A DNA stretch of 64,000 nt from Gammaproteobacteria bacterium. Its GTDB lineage: Bacteria > Pseudomonadota > Gammaproteobacteria > Pseudomonadales > Halieaceae. Positions 33,848-43,385 of this stretch are shown piece after piece. The stretch lies in NCBI GenBank assembly GCA_030428835.1, contig JAUIEP010000003.1, forward strand, positions 1 to 64,000, written 5' to 3'. Position 1 is the first letter of the stretch. Each line of letters opens with the position of its first letter. Both the position numbers and the translations under genes were made by a program. The notes under the pieces were generated by a model. That model was given only the letters and a program-made list of their open reading frames with translations. It did not search any database and had not been told where the DNA came from.

Positions 33848-35581
33848 GTGCATTATCTGATCAGAACTCTCACAGGTCGCGGCCGGGACACAGCTCTCGA
33901 GACGGAATACTCCGCAGACCAGCTCACACTGGGCAGCGGCGAGAAGGACACGGTGCAGTTGCCGGGCCTGGCCGGACAGCTCCGCTTCAGCCCGACCGGC
34001 GACGGCGGCGCCAGTTTCTCGGCGAAGGGCATCAAGGCCACGATCGGCGGCGACAGCACCGCCAAGGCCAAACTGGCGGTCGGCGACCAGCTCCAGGTGC
34101 CCGGCTACGCGCTGGAAGTCATCGCGGCGCCGACCGGCTTCGATTTCGGGCTGCAGATCCAGTCCGAGGGCGTCAGCTACGCGGACAGCATGGAGGTCAG
34201 CGAACGGCTGTGGAGTATGCGGCGCTCGAGCTGGTTGCTTGCACTCCTGGTCCTCGTGCTGTGCTTCCTTATCCCCGTCGGGGTCCTGTTCTCCCCCGAC
34301 GTGGCGCAGACATTGCGCGACGCGCCACTGCCGGACGACGGCATGTGGTCCAGCGGCCCGCTGGTCAGCGCGCACTCCACGGCGGGCATCGCCGAGGACT
34401 GCCAGTCCTGCCATACCACACCGTTTGTGATGGTGAAGGACCAGGCCTGCCTGACCTGCCACCGCGACATCCAGGAACACGTGGACATCGGCATACACGG
34501 GGCGGAGGATTTCGCCGACGTACGTTGCGCCACGTGTCACCGCGAGCACAATGAGCCCACGACCATGGTGCGCATGGACAACGGCCTGTGCGTCGATTGC
34601 CACGCCGAGCCGGCCGACTTCCCGAAGGCCGAGGGCATGGCCGAGGCGCACAACTTCACGGCCGATGAGCACCCCGAATTCCGCATCGACCTGCTGGTGC
34701 CGAAAGGTCGCGGCGGTTCGATGAGCTGGGTCTACGAACCGCGTCGACTGAACGAGCCGGGTCTGGCCGAACAGTCCGGTCTCAAGTTCAACCACGACGT
34801 GCACCTGAACCCGGCCAAGGTGAAGAACCTGCAGACCGACGAGGCGCTGGACTGCGCCGCCTGCCACCAGCTGGAGGCGGACGACGAGCACTTCGCGCCC
34901 ATCACCATGGACGGCGAGTGCCGCAGTTGCCACGAGCTGGTCTTCGACAAGTTCGATCCCAAGCGTGAACTGCCGCACGGTAATACCGAGGCCGCGCTCG
35001 TGGCCATGGAGGCGCACTACATTCGCCAGTTCACCGACCCTGACCTGCGTGCCAAGCGCTCCGGCGGAGACAATGACGCCCGCTCGAGCCGCCGCAAGCC
35101 CGGCAGCAAGCCGAACGAGGGCGTGACCTGTAACGGCACTCCCTTCGAGTGCGGCCGCCAGGAGACCGAGCGCCAGGCCGGCGTCCAGTTCAGCAAGACA
35201 GGCTGCGTGACCTGCCACAACGTGGTCGATTCCATGAGCGACAACCTGCTCGACCGCTACTACGTGCAGCCCGTGCGGATCACGGGCGACTGGTATACCG
35301 GCAACCGATTCGATCACCGCGCCCACATGGCCTTCCAGGGCGAAAACCAGGATGAAGTCTGCATGAGCTGCCACGAGGTCATGACCTCGGGCCATGCCGA
35401 AGACATCCTGATTCCCGGCCGCGACAACTGCCTGGAGTGTCACGACGACAACCTGGGCGACACCACCGTTTACTGCGTCAGTTGCCACGCGTTCCACCTG
35501 CCCGCGGGCACCATGGCTACCGAAAGCCGGAACGTCGGCCTGATGCACCAAAACCCGCGCGAGAGCACTGAGGGAGAATAA
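33848..35581 (+). CDS. FHA-like domain fused through one membrane helix to a decaheme cytochrome c
   Basis: A 577-residue protein. Residues 1-110 form a beta-rich, degenerate FHA-like domain (LGSGEKDTVQLPG, VGDQLQVPG) without the canonical GRxxxSxxH. A transmembrane helix lies at about 127-147 (LLALLVLVLCFLIPVGVLF). Residues 175-577 contain ten CxxCH heme sites (CQSCH, CLTCH, CATCH, CVDCH, CAACH, CRSCH, CVTCH, CMSCH, CLECH, CVSCH). Topology: FHA-like domain cytoplasmic, hemes periplasmic, NapC/MtrA-like in role. Start GTG 33848 follows the upstream stop by 4 nt; the TTG at 33824 would overlap the upstream gene. Confidence 0.88.
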   Translation: MHYLIRTLTGRGRDTALETEYSADQLTLGSGEKDTVQLPGLAGQLRFSPTGDGGASFSAKGIKATIGGDSTAKAKLAVGDQLQVPGYALEVIAAPTGFDFGLQIQSEGVSYADSMEVSERLWSMRRSSWLLALLVLVLCFLIPVGVLFSPDVAQTLRDAPLPDDGMWSSGPLVSAHSTAGIAEDCQSCHTTPFVMVKDQACLTCHRDIQEHVDIGIHGAEDFADVRCATCHREHNEPTTMVRMDNGLCVDCHAEPADFPKAEGMAEAHNFTADEHPEFRIDLLVPKGRGGSMSWVYEPRRLNEPGLAEQSGLKFNHDVHLNPAKVKNLQTDEALDCAACHQLEADDEHFAPITMDGECRSCHELVFDKFDPKRELPHGNTEAALVAMEAHYIRQFTDPDLRAKRSGGDNDARSSRRKPGSKPNEGVTCNGTPFECGRQETERQAGVQFSKTGCVTCHNVVDSMSDNLLDRYYVQPVRITGDWYTGNRFDHRAHMAFQGENQDEVCMSCHEVMTSGHAEDILIPGRDNCLECHDDNLGDTTVYCVSCHAFHLPAGTMATESRNVGLMHQNPRESTEGE

Positions 35582-35584
35582 ACC

Positions 35585-37750
35585 ATGAAATGGCGTGCAC
35601 TATTGCTCAGCGGAGTTCTCGTCCTCGGCGCCTGCGGCGGCGGAGGGGGCGGCGGACCCGGCCTGGGCTCCTCCCCCGGCAACGACGATACGGGTAAATC
35701 GTGCGACGGTTTCTGCGCGGACGCCGGGGCACCCATCCGCCTGACGGTGGCGGACGTCAAGCAGATCCTGGCCCAGGCGCTGCACCAATCCACCGCACTG
35801 GAGGGCGCCGAGAAAACCACCATCGCGGTCGTGGACCGGGTCGGCAATGTGCTGGCAGTTCACCAGAAAGGCGGCGGCCAGACCCTGCGCATCACGACGG
35901 ACGACCCGAATCAGGTCAAGGCGGCGCTCGATGGCCTGACGATTCCCGCCGATTTCAGCCCGGACACGCTGGCCGCGATCGCCAAGGCCATTACGGGCGC
36001 CTACCTGTCCAGCGAGGGCAATGCATTCACCACCCGCACCGCCAACCAGATCGTGCAGGAACACTTCAACCCGGGCGAGCGCAACCAGCCGAGCGGCCCG
36101 CTGTTCGGCGTGCAGTTCAGCCAGCTCGCCTGCTCCGACTTTATGATGGCATCGCCCGAGCCGGGCACGAGCGTCGGTCCGCAGCGTTCGCCGCTGGGCA
36201 TGTCCGCGGATCCGGGCGGCCTGCCGCTGTACAAGAACGGCACTGTGGTCGGCGGCATCGGTGTCATCTCGGACGGCCTGTACGGCATCGACAAGAACAT
36301 TCTCAACAACGACCGCGACAACGATGAGATGATAGCGGTAGCGGGTACCTTCGGGTTTGCCGCTCCCAAGCCGCGACGCGCGGATCGCATCACGGTTGAG
36401 GGCAAGACCTTCCGCTACGCCGACGTCGACTTCGAGAATCTCCCGGTGTCGCCGGAAGATGCGCCGGCCTATGACTCACTCGGCGCAGAGATGGGAATGC
36501 TGCGCGCGGTAAACGGCTACACAGACGGAGCGATCGTCGCGGGCACGGCATTTACCACCCCGGAATCCGGCGTGCGCGCGGTGCAGGCGGGCGACTACCC
36601 ACCGGCCGACGTCGCGGACTTCCAGGCGCTGCAGGCGTTTACCTTCGTCGACGAGAACAACCAGGTGCGTTTCCCCCCGAGGGACGGCATGGACGCGGCC
36701 GAGCTGGCCCAGGCGGGCGGCGCGGCCCCGATTTCCGCCGATGAGGTCACGCAGCTGATGAAAAGCGCCCTCGGCGTCGCGTTGCGGGGTCGCGCGCAGA
36801 TCCGCACGCCGCAGAGCACGCCGATCCGGGTCACAGTTTCCGTCGTCGACTCCCAGGGCAATATCCTCGGCATGATGCGCACCCGCGACGGGCCCATCTT
36901 CGGCTCCGATGTTTCGCTGCAGAAGGCGCGCACCGCCACCTTCTTCTCGTCGAAGGATGCCGCTTCGGTACTGCGCTCCATCGACGACCTGACCTACATC
37001 CCCCTGCTGCAAGCAGACGGCTTTCCCCCACTCGGGCCTGTCCCGGATATCCAGTACCTTGAAATTGACCCCGTGATCGACCCGTCCGGCGTGCCGGTGG
37101 TCCGGCCGTACGGCGATCCCATCCTGGTCAGCGACTACGTGGCGGCGGCCAAGGCCTTCGTCGGCGCGGGCGCGCTGGAGGACGGCACCGCGTTCGCGGA
37201 CCGCTCCGGCGGCAACCTGTCGCGCCCGTTCTTCCCGGACGGCATTCGCAACACTGCCAACGGCCCGTTCAGCAAGCCCTTCGAACTGGCGGAGCCGGGC
37301 CAGGTGCAGTGGAGTGTCTTCTCGTCAGGACTGCAGCTGGACCTGGTCCTCGGGCGCATACTGCAGCACGTGCTGTTTGCACTGGGTGACCCTCGCGTCC
37401 CGGATGTCGGCAGCAACTGCATCGGTCTCGAGCCGGACGCACCCACCAGGATCAATAACGGTATCCAGATCTTCCCGGGCTCCGTCCCCATCTTCCGCGG
37501 CGACCAACTGGTCGGCGGCATCGGCATCTCTGGCGACGGTATCGACCAGGACGACATGATTTCCTTCCTCGGCCTGCACGAGGCGGGGCTCGCCCTGGCT
37601 GACGCCGGCGCGGCGAACCCTATCGGCAACGCACCGAAGGAAATGCGGGCAGACCAGTTGAAGCCCAAGGGCGAGCGCCTGCGCTACGTGCAGTGTCCAC
37701 AAACACCTTATATCGGAAGCAGCGAAAACTTCGTCTGCGACGGCAAATAG
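35585..37750 (+). CDS. Lipoprotein with two GlcG/HbpS-like domains
   Basis: A 721-residue predicted lipoprotein: signal peptide with lipobox LGAC at about 14-17, then an unusually long glycine run. Two GlcG/HbpS-type modules follow (about 50-270 and 390-680), each with the ITVADV or ADEVTQLM start, a TIAVVDRVGNVLA or VSVVDSQGNILGMM strand, and a VGGIGVISDG or VGGIGISGDG loop. HbpS-type domains bind heme or sense redox; GlcG is of unknown role. In this operon it may bind heme or a small redox ligand beside the cytochromes. It begins 3 bp after the decaheme gene. Confidence 0.83.
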   Translation: MKWRALLLSGVLVLGACGGGGGGGPGLGSSPGNDDTGKSCDGFCADAGAPIRLTVADVKQILAQALHQSTALEGAEKTTIAVVDRVGNVLAVHQKGGGQTLRITTDDPNQVKAALDGLTIPADFSPDTLAAIAKAITGAYLSSEGNAFTTRTANQIVQEHFNPGERNQPSGPLFGVQFSQLACSDFMMASPEPGTSVGPQRSPLGMSADPGGLPLYKNGTVVGGIGVISDGLYGIDKNILNNDRDNDEMIAVAGTFGFAAPKPRRADRITVEGKTFRYADVDFENLPVSPEDAPAYDSLGAEMGMLRAVNGYTDGAIVAGTAFTTPESGVRAVQAGDYPPADVADFQALQAFTFVDENNQVRFPPRDGMDAAELAQAGGAAPISADEVTQLMKSALGVALRGRAQIRTPQSTPIRVTVSVVDSQGNILGMMRTRDGPIFGSDVSLQKARTATFFSSKDAASVLRSIDDLTYIPLLQADGFPPLGPVPDIQYLEIDPVIDPSGVPVVRPYGDPILVSDYVAAAKAFVGAGALEDGTAFADRSGGNLSRPFFPDGIRNTANGPFSKPFELAEPGQVQWSVFSSGLQLDLVLGRILQHVLFALGDPRVPDVGSNCIGLEPDAPTRINNGIQIFPGSVPIFRGDQLVGGIGISGDGIDQDDMISFLGLHEAGLALADAGAANPIGNAPKEMRADQLKPKGERLRYVQCPQTPYIGSSENFVCDGK

Positions 37751-37766
37751 GGACAGGGGGAGCAAC

Positions 37767-39629
37767 GTGAAAAGAAGCCTACTGTACTGTGCACTGGTCG
37801 CCGGTATTACCGGCGTGGCCAGCCTGTCCACCGCTCCCGTCCTGGCGCAGGATGGCGGAGAGAGCGCCGCGCAGGCGAGCGAGGATCGTCGCGACGCGCG
37901 CCGCCGCCCAGGCCGCAGCAACCGCAACGAGGAGTACTCGCGTGAGATCGTGGACGAAACCGCGCCCGGCGGCATCCGCGAGGAAAAAGTGGAGAAGCGC
38001 ACCGGCGGCGGCCGCTACGTCCTGCCGCGCAAGTACCGCAATACACCGCGCCCGACCGAAGACCACTTTGTGGATTCCATACCGATCCCCGATCGCTGGC
38101 GCATCATGGACAACTTCTACCCGGGCAATATCTGGGACCCCTACAACAACCAGAACGTCCTCAAAGGCGACGTGCCGCTGCACGACGACTGGTTCTTCAA
38201 CGTCATCGCCATCAGCGACACGGTGCTGGAATTCCGCCAGGTACCGACGCCGGTGGGCGTGCAGAGCACGCGCGATGCGGGCGACCTGGATGTACTCGGC
38301 ACGACGGAGCAACTCACGTTCAGCCAGAGCCTCCCGATCGAGTTCGTGTACTACCAGGGCAACACCGTGTTCAAGCCACCGGACTGGGAATTCCGTTTCA
38401 CGCCGGTGTTCAACTACAACTACACCGAGTTGGAGGAAATCACCGGGGTGAACGCCAACCCCGACGATGAGGCACGGCGCCACGACGACCACGTGGGCAT
38501 CCAGACGCTGTTCGTCGACAAGCACCTGCGCAACGTCTCGGATCGCTACGACTTCGACAGTCTGCGGGTGGGCATCCAGCCCTTTTCCAGCGACTTCCGG
38601 GGCTTCCTGTTCCAGGACGTGCCGTTCGGCGTGCGCCTGTTCGGCACGCGCGACAACAACATTTTCCAGTACAACCTCGCCTGGTTCCGGCGCATGGAGA
38701 AGGACACCAACAGCGGCCTGAACGACGTCACGGAAGACCTGCGCGACGACGACGTCTTCATCGCGAACCTGTACTGGCAGGATCTCGGCGTGAAAGGCTT
38801 CTTCTCCCAGGCGACCGTCGCGTACAACCGCAACCGTGAAGACTCGATCTTCTACGACAGCAACAACTTCATCCAGCGACCGGCCTCCATCGGCCAGGAG
38901 CGGCCGCGCACGTACGACGTCTACTACCTGGGCTACAACGGCGACGGGCACTTCGGGCGCCTCAACCTGACCGTGTCCGCGTACCTCGCCCTGGGCGAGG
39001 AGGACAACGGCGTGTTCAACGGGGAGAATTCCGACATCGAGGCGTTCTTCTTCGCCGCCGAGCCGGGTATCGACTTCGACTGGATACGCCTGCGCGGTTC
39101 CTTCCTCTACGGTTCGGGTGACGACGACCCCTATGACAACAAGTCACAGGGCTTCGACGCGATCTTCGAGAACCCGCAGTTCGCGGGTGCCGATACCAGC
39201 TACTGGATTCGCCAGGGCGTGCCGCTCATCGGCGGCGGCCGGGTTGCGCTGCAACAGCGCAACGGCGTGCTCAACTCGCTGGAGTCCTCGAAGGAACACG
39301 GCCAGTCCAACTTCACCAACCCCGGCGTAATCCTGGTCGGCGGCGGCGTGGACCTGGACGTCCTGCCCGAGTTCCGGCTGAGCTTCAACGCCAACTACCT
39401 GGCCTTCGCCGAGACCGAGGTGCTGGAAGTGGCGCGCGCCCAGTCGAACGTCGACGAGGAGATCGGTATCGACCTGTCCGCGGCGATCATCTGGCGGCCG
39501 TTCATGAGCCAGAATGTCGTGGTGCGGCTGTCCTACGCGCAGCTGCTCGCCGGCGACGGCTACGAAGACCTGTACGGCGATGAAGACGATCCCTACTCCA
39601 TCCTGCTCAATACGACCCTGACCTTCTGA
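37767..39629 (+). CDS. Outer-membrane beta-barrel protein of the cytochrome operon
   Basis: A 620-residue protein starting at GTG 37767 after a strong GGGGGAG site. A signal peptide ends PVLAQ-DGG; residues 28-85 are very charged (Arg/Glu-rich), then many alternating strands with aromatic belts (WEFRFTPVFNYNYTEL, FNANYLAFAETEV, VVVRLSYAQLLAG), ending LLNTTLTF, a terminal Phe as in outer-membrane barrels. I do not see MtrB's CxxC. Lying between multiheme cytochromes, it could be the porin sheath of a porin-cytochrome conduit or a substrate channel. Confidence 0.78.
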   Translation: MKRSLLYCALVAGITGVASLSTAPVLAQDGGESAAQASEDRRDARRRPGRSNRNEEYSREIVDETAPGGIREEKVEKRTGGGRYVLPRKYRNTPRPTEDHFVDSIPIPDRWRIMDNFYPGNIWDPYNNQNVLKGDVPLHDDWFFNVIAISDTVLEFRQVPTPVGVQSTRDAGDLDVLGTTEQLTFSQSLPIEFVYYQGNTVFKPPDWEFRFTPVFNYNYTELEEITGVNANPDDEARRHDDHVGIQTLFVDKHLRNVSDRYDFDSLRVGIQPFSSDFRGFLFQDVPFGVRLFGTRDNNIFQYNLAWFRRMEKDTNSGLNDVTEDLRDDDVFIANLYWQDLGVKGFFSQATVAYNRNREDSIFYDSNNFIQRPASIGQERPRTYDVYYLGYNGDGHFGRLNLTVSAYLALGEEDNGVFNGENSDIEAFFFAAEPGIDFDWIRLRGSFLYGSGDDDPYDNKSQGFDAIFENPQFAGADTSYWIRQGVPLIGGGRVALQQRNGVLNSLESSKEHGQSNFTNPGVILVGGGVDLDVLPEFRLSFNANYLAFAETEVLEVARAQSNVDEEIGIDLSAAIIWRPFMSQNVVVRLSYAQLLAGDGYEDLYGDEDDPYSILLNTTLTF

Positions 39630-39638
39630 GTGACTGCC

Positions 39639-42600
39639 ATGAGAACCTCGACAACAAAGTTCCGTAGCCTCTCTACCATCGGCCGCTTCGCGCTGGCCGC
39701 ACTGGTGGCAGGGTTAGCCTGGGCCGGCCCGGTAAGCGCGGCATCAAAGCTGGTGGCCGTGGAGCGGGATTACATCACCGCGCCGGACGCGCCGCCGAGC
39801 CAGACCGCGGCCGCCGTCGCCGCCAAGTCGGACGGCTGCGAGAGTTGCCATACGTCGACAGACCAGAAGACCATGCACGCCAACCCGGCGGTGAAACTGG
39901 GCTGTACCGACTGCCACGGGGGCAGCGCCGACGTGTTCCGCCCCGACGGTACGTCCAGCCTCAGTGAGGCGCCCTACCTCAAGGCGATGGAAGCGGCCCA
40001 CGTACTGCCGCGCTACCCGGACGCATGGCACTACCCGTCCAGTGCCAACCCCGAGCGCACCTATACCCTGCTCAACAAGGAGAGCCCGGAGTTCGTCAGG
40101 TTCATCAACCCGTCTGACTACCGCATCGCCAGGGAAGCCTGTGGCGCCTGCCACCTGTCTATCATCCAGGCCGCCGAGCGCAGCCTGATGGCCACCTCCG
40201 CCATGCTGTGGGGCGGCGCCGCCTACAACAACGGCATCCTGCCGTTCAAGCGCTACATCCTGGGCGAGGCCTACAACCGCGAGGGCGTCGGCGTCAGCCT
40301 CGTCAACCCGATCGAGCCCACCGAGGAGATGACCAAGGCGGGCATCCTGCCGCAGCTCTACCCGCTGCCGGCCTGGGAGACCATCCATCCCGGCGACATT
40401 TTCCGCGTGTTCGAGCGCGGCGGGCGCAACATCAGCAACGTGTTCCCGGAAACCGGCCTGCCGAACGCGCTGGGCCTGCTGCAGCGCATCGAGGAGCCGG
40501 GCCGGCCCGACTTCCGCCAGTCCAACCGCGGCCCGGGTACGGGTGCGCGCATCGCGGTGCCGGTGATCAACATCACCAAGACCCGCCTGAACGACCCGCA
40601 TACGTGGTTCATGGGCACCAACGACCAGCCCGGTGACTTCCGCCATTCCGGCTGCGCGTCGTGCCACGTGGTCTACGCGAACGACCGCGATCCGCGCCAC
40701 TCCGCCGGCTACAGCCAGTTCGGCCACACCGGCAGGACGCAGACCGCCGACCCGACCATCTCCAGGGAGGAGAAGGGCCACCCGCTGAAGCATGAATTCA
40801 CGCGGGCGATACCGAGCAGCCAGTGCATGTCCTGTCACATGCACCAGCCGAACATGTTCATCAATACCTACCTCGGCTACACGATGTGGGACTACGAGTC
40901 AGACGCACCGCGCATGTGGCCCGAGAAGCAGTTCTATCCCACGGACGAGGAACGCCACGAGACACTCGAACGCAACCCGGAGGGCGCGTCCCCGCGCGGC
41001 AAGTGGAAGGACATCGAGTTCGTGGAGCAGGTCTCCGAGATGAACGACCAGATGCAGGACACCCAGTTTGCCGACTATCACGGCCACGGCTGGAACTTCC
41101 GCGCGATCTTCAAGCGCGACCGCGTGGGTAACCTGCTCGACGCCGAGGGCAACATCGTCAGCGACGATGATCCCGAGAAGTTCGACAAGGCGGTGCACAT
41201 GTCCTCCATCCACGTGGATGTGGGCATGCACTGCGTGGACTGTCACTTCGCCCAGGACAACCACGGCAACGGCCATATCTACGGTGAAGTCGCGGCCGCG
41301 GTCGAGATCGACTGCAAGGACTGCCACGGCTCCGCCGACGCCTACCCGAACCTGTATACCTCGGGTCCGGCGGCCCTGGAGGGCGGCACCAACCTGGGCG
41401 CGATCCGCAACCCGGACGGCCGCCGCCGTTTCGAGTGGGTGGGCGACAAGCTCATACAGCGCTCCGTGCTGAATCCCGACCTCGAGTGGGAGATGAGCCT
41501 GGTCAAGGACACGGTGACCAAGGGCAATCCGAACTACAACGCGAAAGCGGCCCGCGCCAAGCTCATGAGCAACGACACCGCCAAGCAGGACTGGGGCGCG
41601 AGTGTTGCGAAAGAGGACCGCGCGCACTCGGATGACGACATCGAGTGCTACACCTGCCACACCTCCTGGACCACGAGTTGCGGCGGTTGTCACCTGCCGA
41701 TCGAGGCCAACAACAAGACCGAGCGACACCACTACGAGGGCGGCGAGACGCGCAACTACGCAACCTACAACCCGCAGGTGGCGCGCGACCAGATCTTCAT
41801 GATCGGCCGGCGCGAGGTGGCCAAGGGCGGCAAGATCGCGCCGGTGCGCTCGACCTCCGCGCTGGTGCTGTCGTCGACCAACTCCAACCGCGAGAAGATC
41901 TACGTGCAGCAGCCGCCGATGGCTGCCTCCGGGTACAGCTCGCAGGCCATGAACCCGCACTTCCCGCACACGGCGCGCAAGACCGAGACCCGGGTCTGCG
42001 ACGATTGCCACCTGTCGAAGGAGAAGGACAACAACGCGATCATGGCGCAGACGCTGATGTACGGCACCGACTTCATCGACCTGCTGGGCTACCACGCCTA
42101 CGTGGGCAGCGAGGAGCACATCACGCCGGTGCAGGTCACGGAGTGGCAGGAACCGCAGGCGGTGATCGGCAGTTACCTGCAACGCTACGCCTACCCCGAT
42201 TACTTCGGGGAGCACCAGGCGAACGGCAAGGTGCTGCAGCACGGCTACCCGCACAGCAGCGGCCGGGCCGGCTGCATCCAGCTGCGCGGCGAGTACCTGT
42301 TCGTCGCCGAGGGCGATCGCGGCATGCAGGTCTACGATGCCGCGAGCGTGGCCAACAAGGGCATTTCCCAGCGCGTCATCACGGCGCCCTTCAGCCCGCT
42401 GGGCCACGACACGCGTATCGAAAGCAGCAACGCCACCTGCGTGGCGCTGTCGACGACGCAGCCTGTGGCGCCGAAGCGCTTCGACGACAAGTACGAACTG
42501 ATGGTGGAAACCAACCTCGAACAGCCGTTCCAGGACCACTATCGCTACGCGTACATCACGGACGCCGAGGAAGGCCTCATCCTGACGAACCTGGACACGC

Positions 42601-43385
42601 TGAGTGACGGTGAGCCGCGCAACAACTTCATGGACCGCGCGCTCACGTGGAACGACGGCGGCGTGCTGGACGGGGCGCGGCATATCATCCTCGGCGGTTA
42701 CTACGCCTACATCATCGCCGATGCCGGCCTGGTGGTCGTGAACCTGGAGGATCCCCTGAATCCGGTGCACGAGGCGACGGTGCCGCTGAACAACGGCCAC
42801 TCGGTGGCGCAGCAGTTCCGCTACCTGTTCGTGACCGATGCCGACGGCCTGAAGGCGATCGACATTACCCACCCGACCAGGCCGAAGCTGGTGGCCAACA
42901 ACACCATCGCGCTGGCCCAGGCCGGCCGACTGCACCTGGCGCGCACCTACGCCTACGTGGCGGCGGGCTCCGAGGGCATGGCCATCGTGGACATCACGAA
43001 ACCGGAGAGCATGAAGCTCCACCAGATGTTCAGCGATGGCCTTGTGGACAGCCGGGATGTTACTGTAGCCACCACGAACGCCTCCCTGTTCGCTTACGTG
43101 GCCGACGGCAGGGGTGGCCTGAAGGTGATACAGCTGACCTCGCCGGACAGCCAGCCCAAGTTCTACGGCTTCAGCCCGGAACCGAAGCCGGAACTGATCG
43201 CGAGCTACCCGACCAAGTCGCCGGCGCTGTCGCTGTCGCGCGCCCTGGAGCGGGACCGCGGTGTTGACGAGACCGGCGGGCAGGTCGCGGTATTCGGACG
43301 CGTGGGCTCGCGCCCGCTGAACCTGGAAGAGATGCAGAAGCTCTTCCTCGATGATCAAGGCAAGCCATGGTATGTAGAAAACTAG
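39639..43385 (+). CDS. Decaheme cytochrome c fused to LVIVD-repeat beta-propeller
   Basis: A 1248-residue exported protein: signal peptide ending PVSAASK, then ten CxxCH sites between about 66 and 790 (CESCH, CTDCH, CGACH, CASCH, CMSCH, CVDCH, CKDCH, CYTCH, CGGCH, CDDCH). Residues 870-1160 carry LVIVD-type propeller blades (GLVVVNLEDPLNPVHEA, GLKAIDITHPTRPKL, GMAIVDITKPESMKL). LVIVD repeats are typical of surface proteins. It may be the terminal, surface-exposed reductase or oxidase. ATG 39639 is chosen over GTG 39630, since it opens the signal peptide; it is 9 nt after the barrel gene. Confidence 0.88.
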   Translation: MRTSTTKFRSLSTIGRFALAALVAGLAWAGPVSAASKLVAVERDYITAPDAPPSQTAAAVAAKSDGCESCHTSTDQKTMHANPAVKLGCTDCHGGSADVFRPDGTSSLSEAPYLKAMEAAHVLPRYPDAWHYPSSANPERTYTLLNKESPEFVRFINPSDYRIAREACGACHLSIIQAAERSLMATSAMLWGGAAYNNGILPFKRYILGEAYNREGVGVSLVNPIEPTEEMTKAGILPQLYPLPAWETIHPGDIFRVFERGGRNISNVFPETGLPNALGLLQRIEEPGRPDFRQSNRGPGTGARIAVPVINITKTRLNDPHTWFMGTNDQPGDFRHSGCASCHVVYANDRDPRHSAGYSQFGHTGRTQTADPTISREEKGHPLKHEFTRAIPSSQCMSCHMHQPNMFINTYLGYTMWDYESDAPRMWPEKQFYPTDEERHETLERNPEGASPRGKWKDIEFVEQVSEMNDQMQDTQFADYHGHGWNFRAIFKRDRVGNLLDAEGNIVSDDDPEKFDKAVHMSSIHVDVGMHCVDCHFAQDNHGNGHIYGEVAAAVEIDCKDCHGSADAYPNLYTSGPAALEGGTNLGAIRNPDGRRRFEWVGDKLIQRSVLNPDLEWEMSLVKDTVTKGNPNYNAKAARAKLMSNDTAKQDWGASVAKEDRAHSDDDIECYTCHTSWTTSCGGCHLPIEANNKTERHHYEGGETRNYATYNPQVARDQIFMIGRREVAKGGKIAPVRSTSALVLSSTNSNREKIYVQQPPMAASGYSSQAMNPHFPHTARKTETRVCDDCHLSKEKDNNAIMAQTLMYGTDFIDLLGYHAYVGSEEHITPVQVTEWQEPQAVIGSYLQRYAYPDYFGEHQANGKVLQHGYPHSSGRAGCIQLRGEYLFVAEGDRGMQVYDAASVANKGISQRVITAPFSPLGHDTRIESSNATCVALSTTQPVAPKRFDDKYELMVETNLEQPFQDHYRYAYITDAEEGLILTNLDTLSDGEPRNNFMDRALTWNDGGVLDGARHIILGGYYAYIIADAGLVVVNLEDPLNPVHEATVPLNNGHSVAQQFRYLFVTDADGLKAIDITHPTRPKLVANNTIALAQAGRLHLARTYAYVAAGSEGMAIVDITKPESMKLHQMFSDGLVDSRDVTVATTNASLFAYVADGRGGLKVIQLTSPDSQPKFYGFSPEPKPELIASYPTKSPALSLSRALERDRGVDETGGQVAVFGRVGSRPLNLEEMQKLFLDDQGKPWYVEN

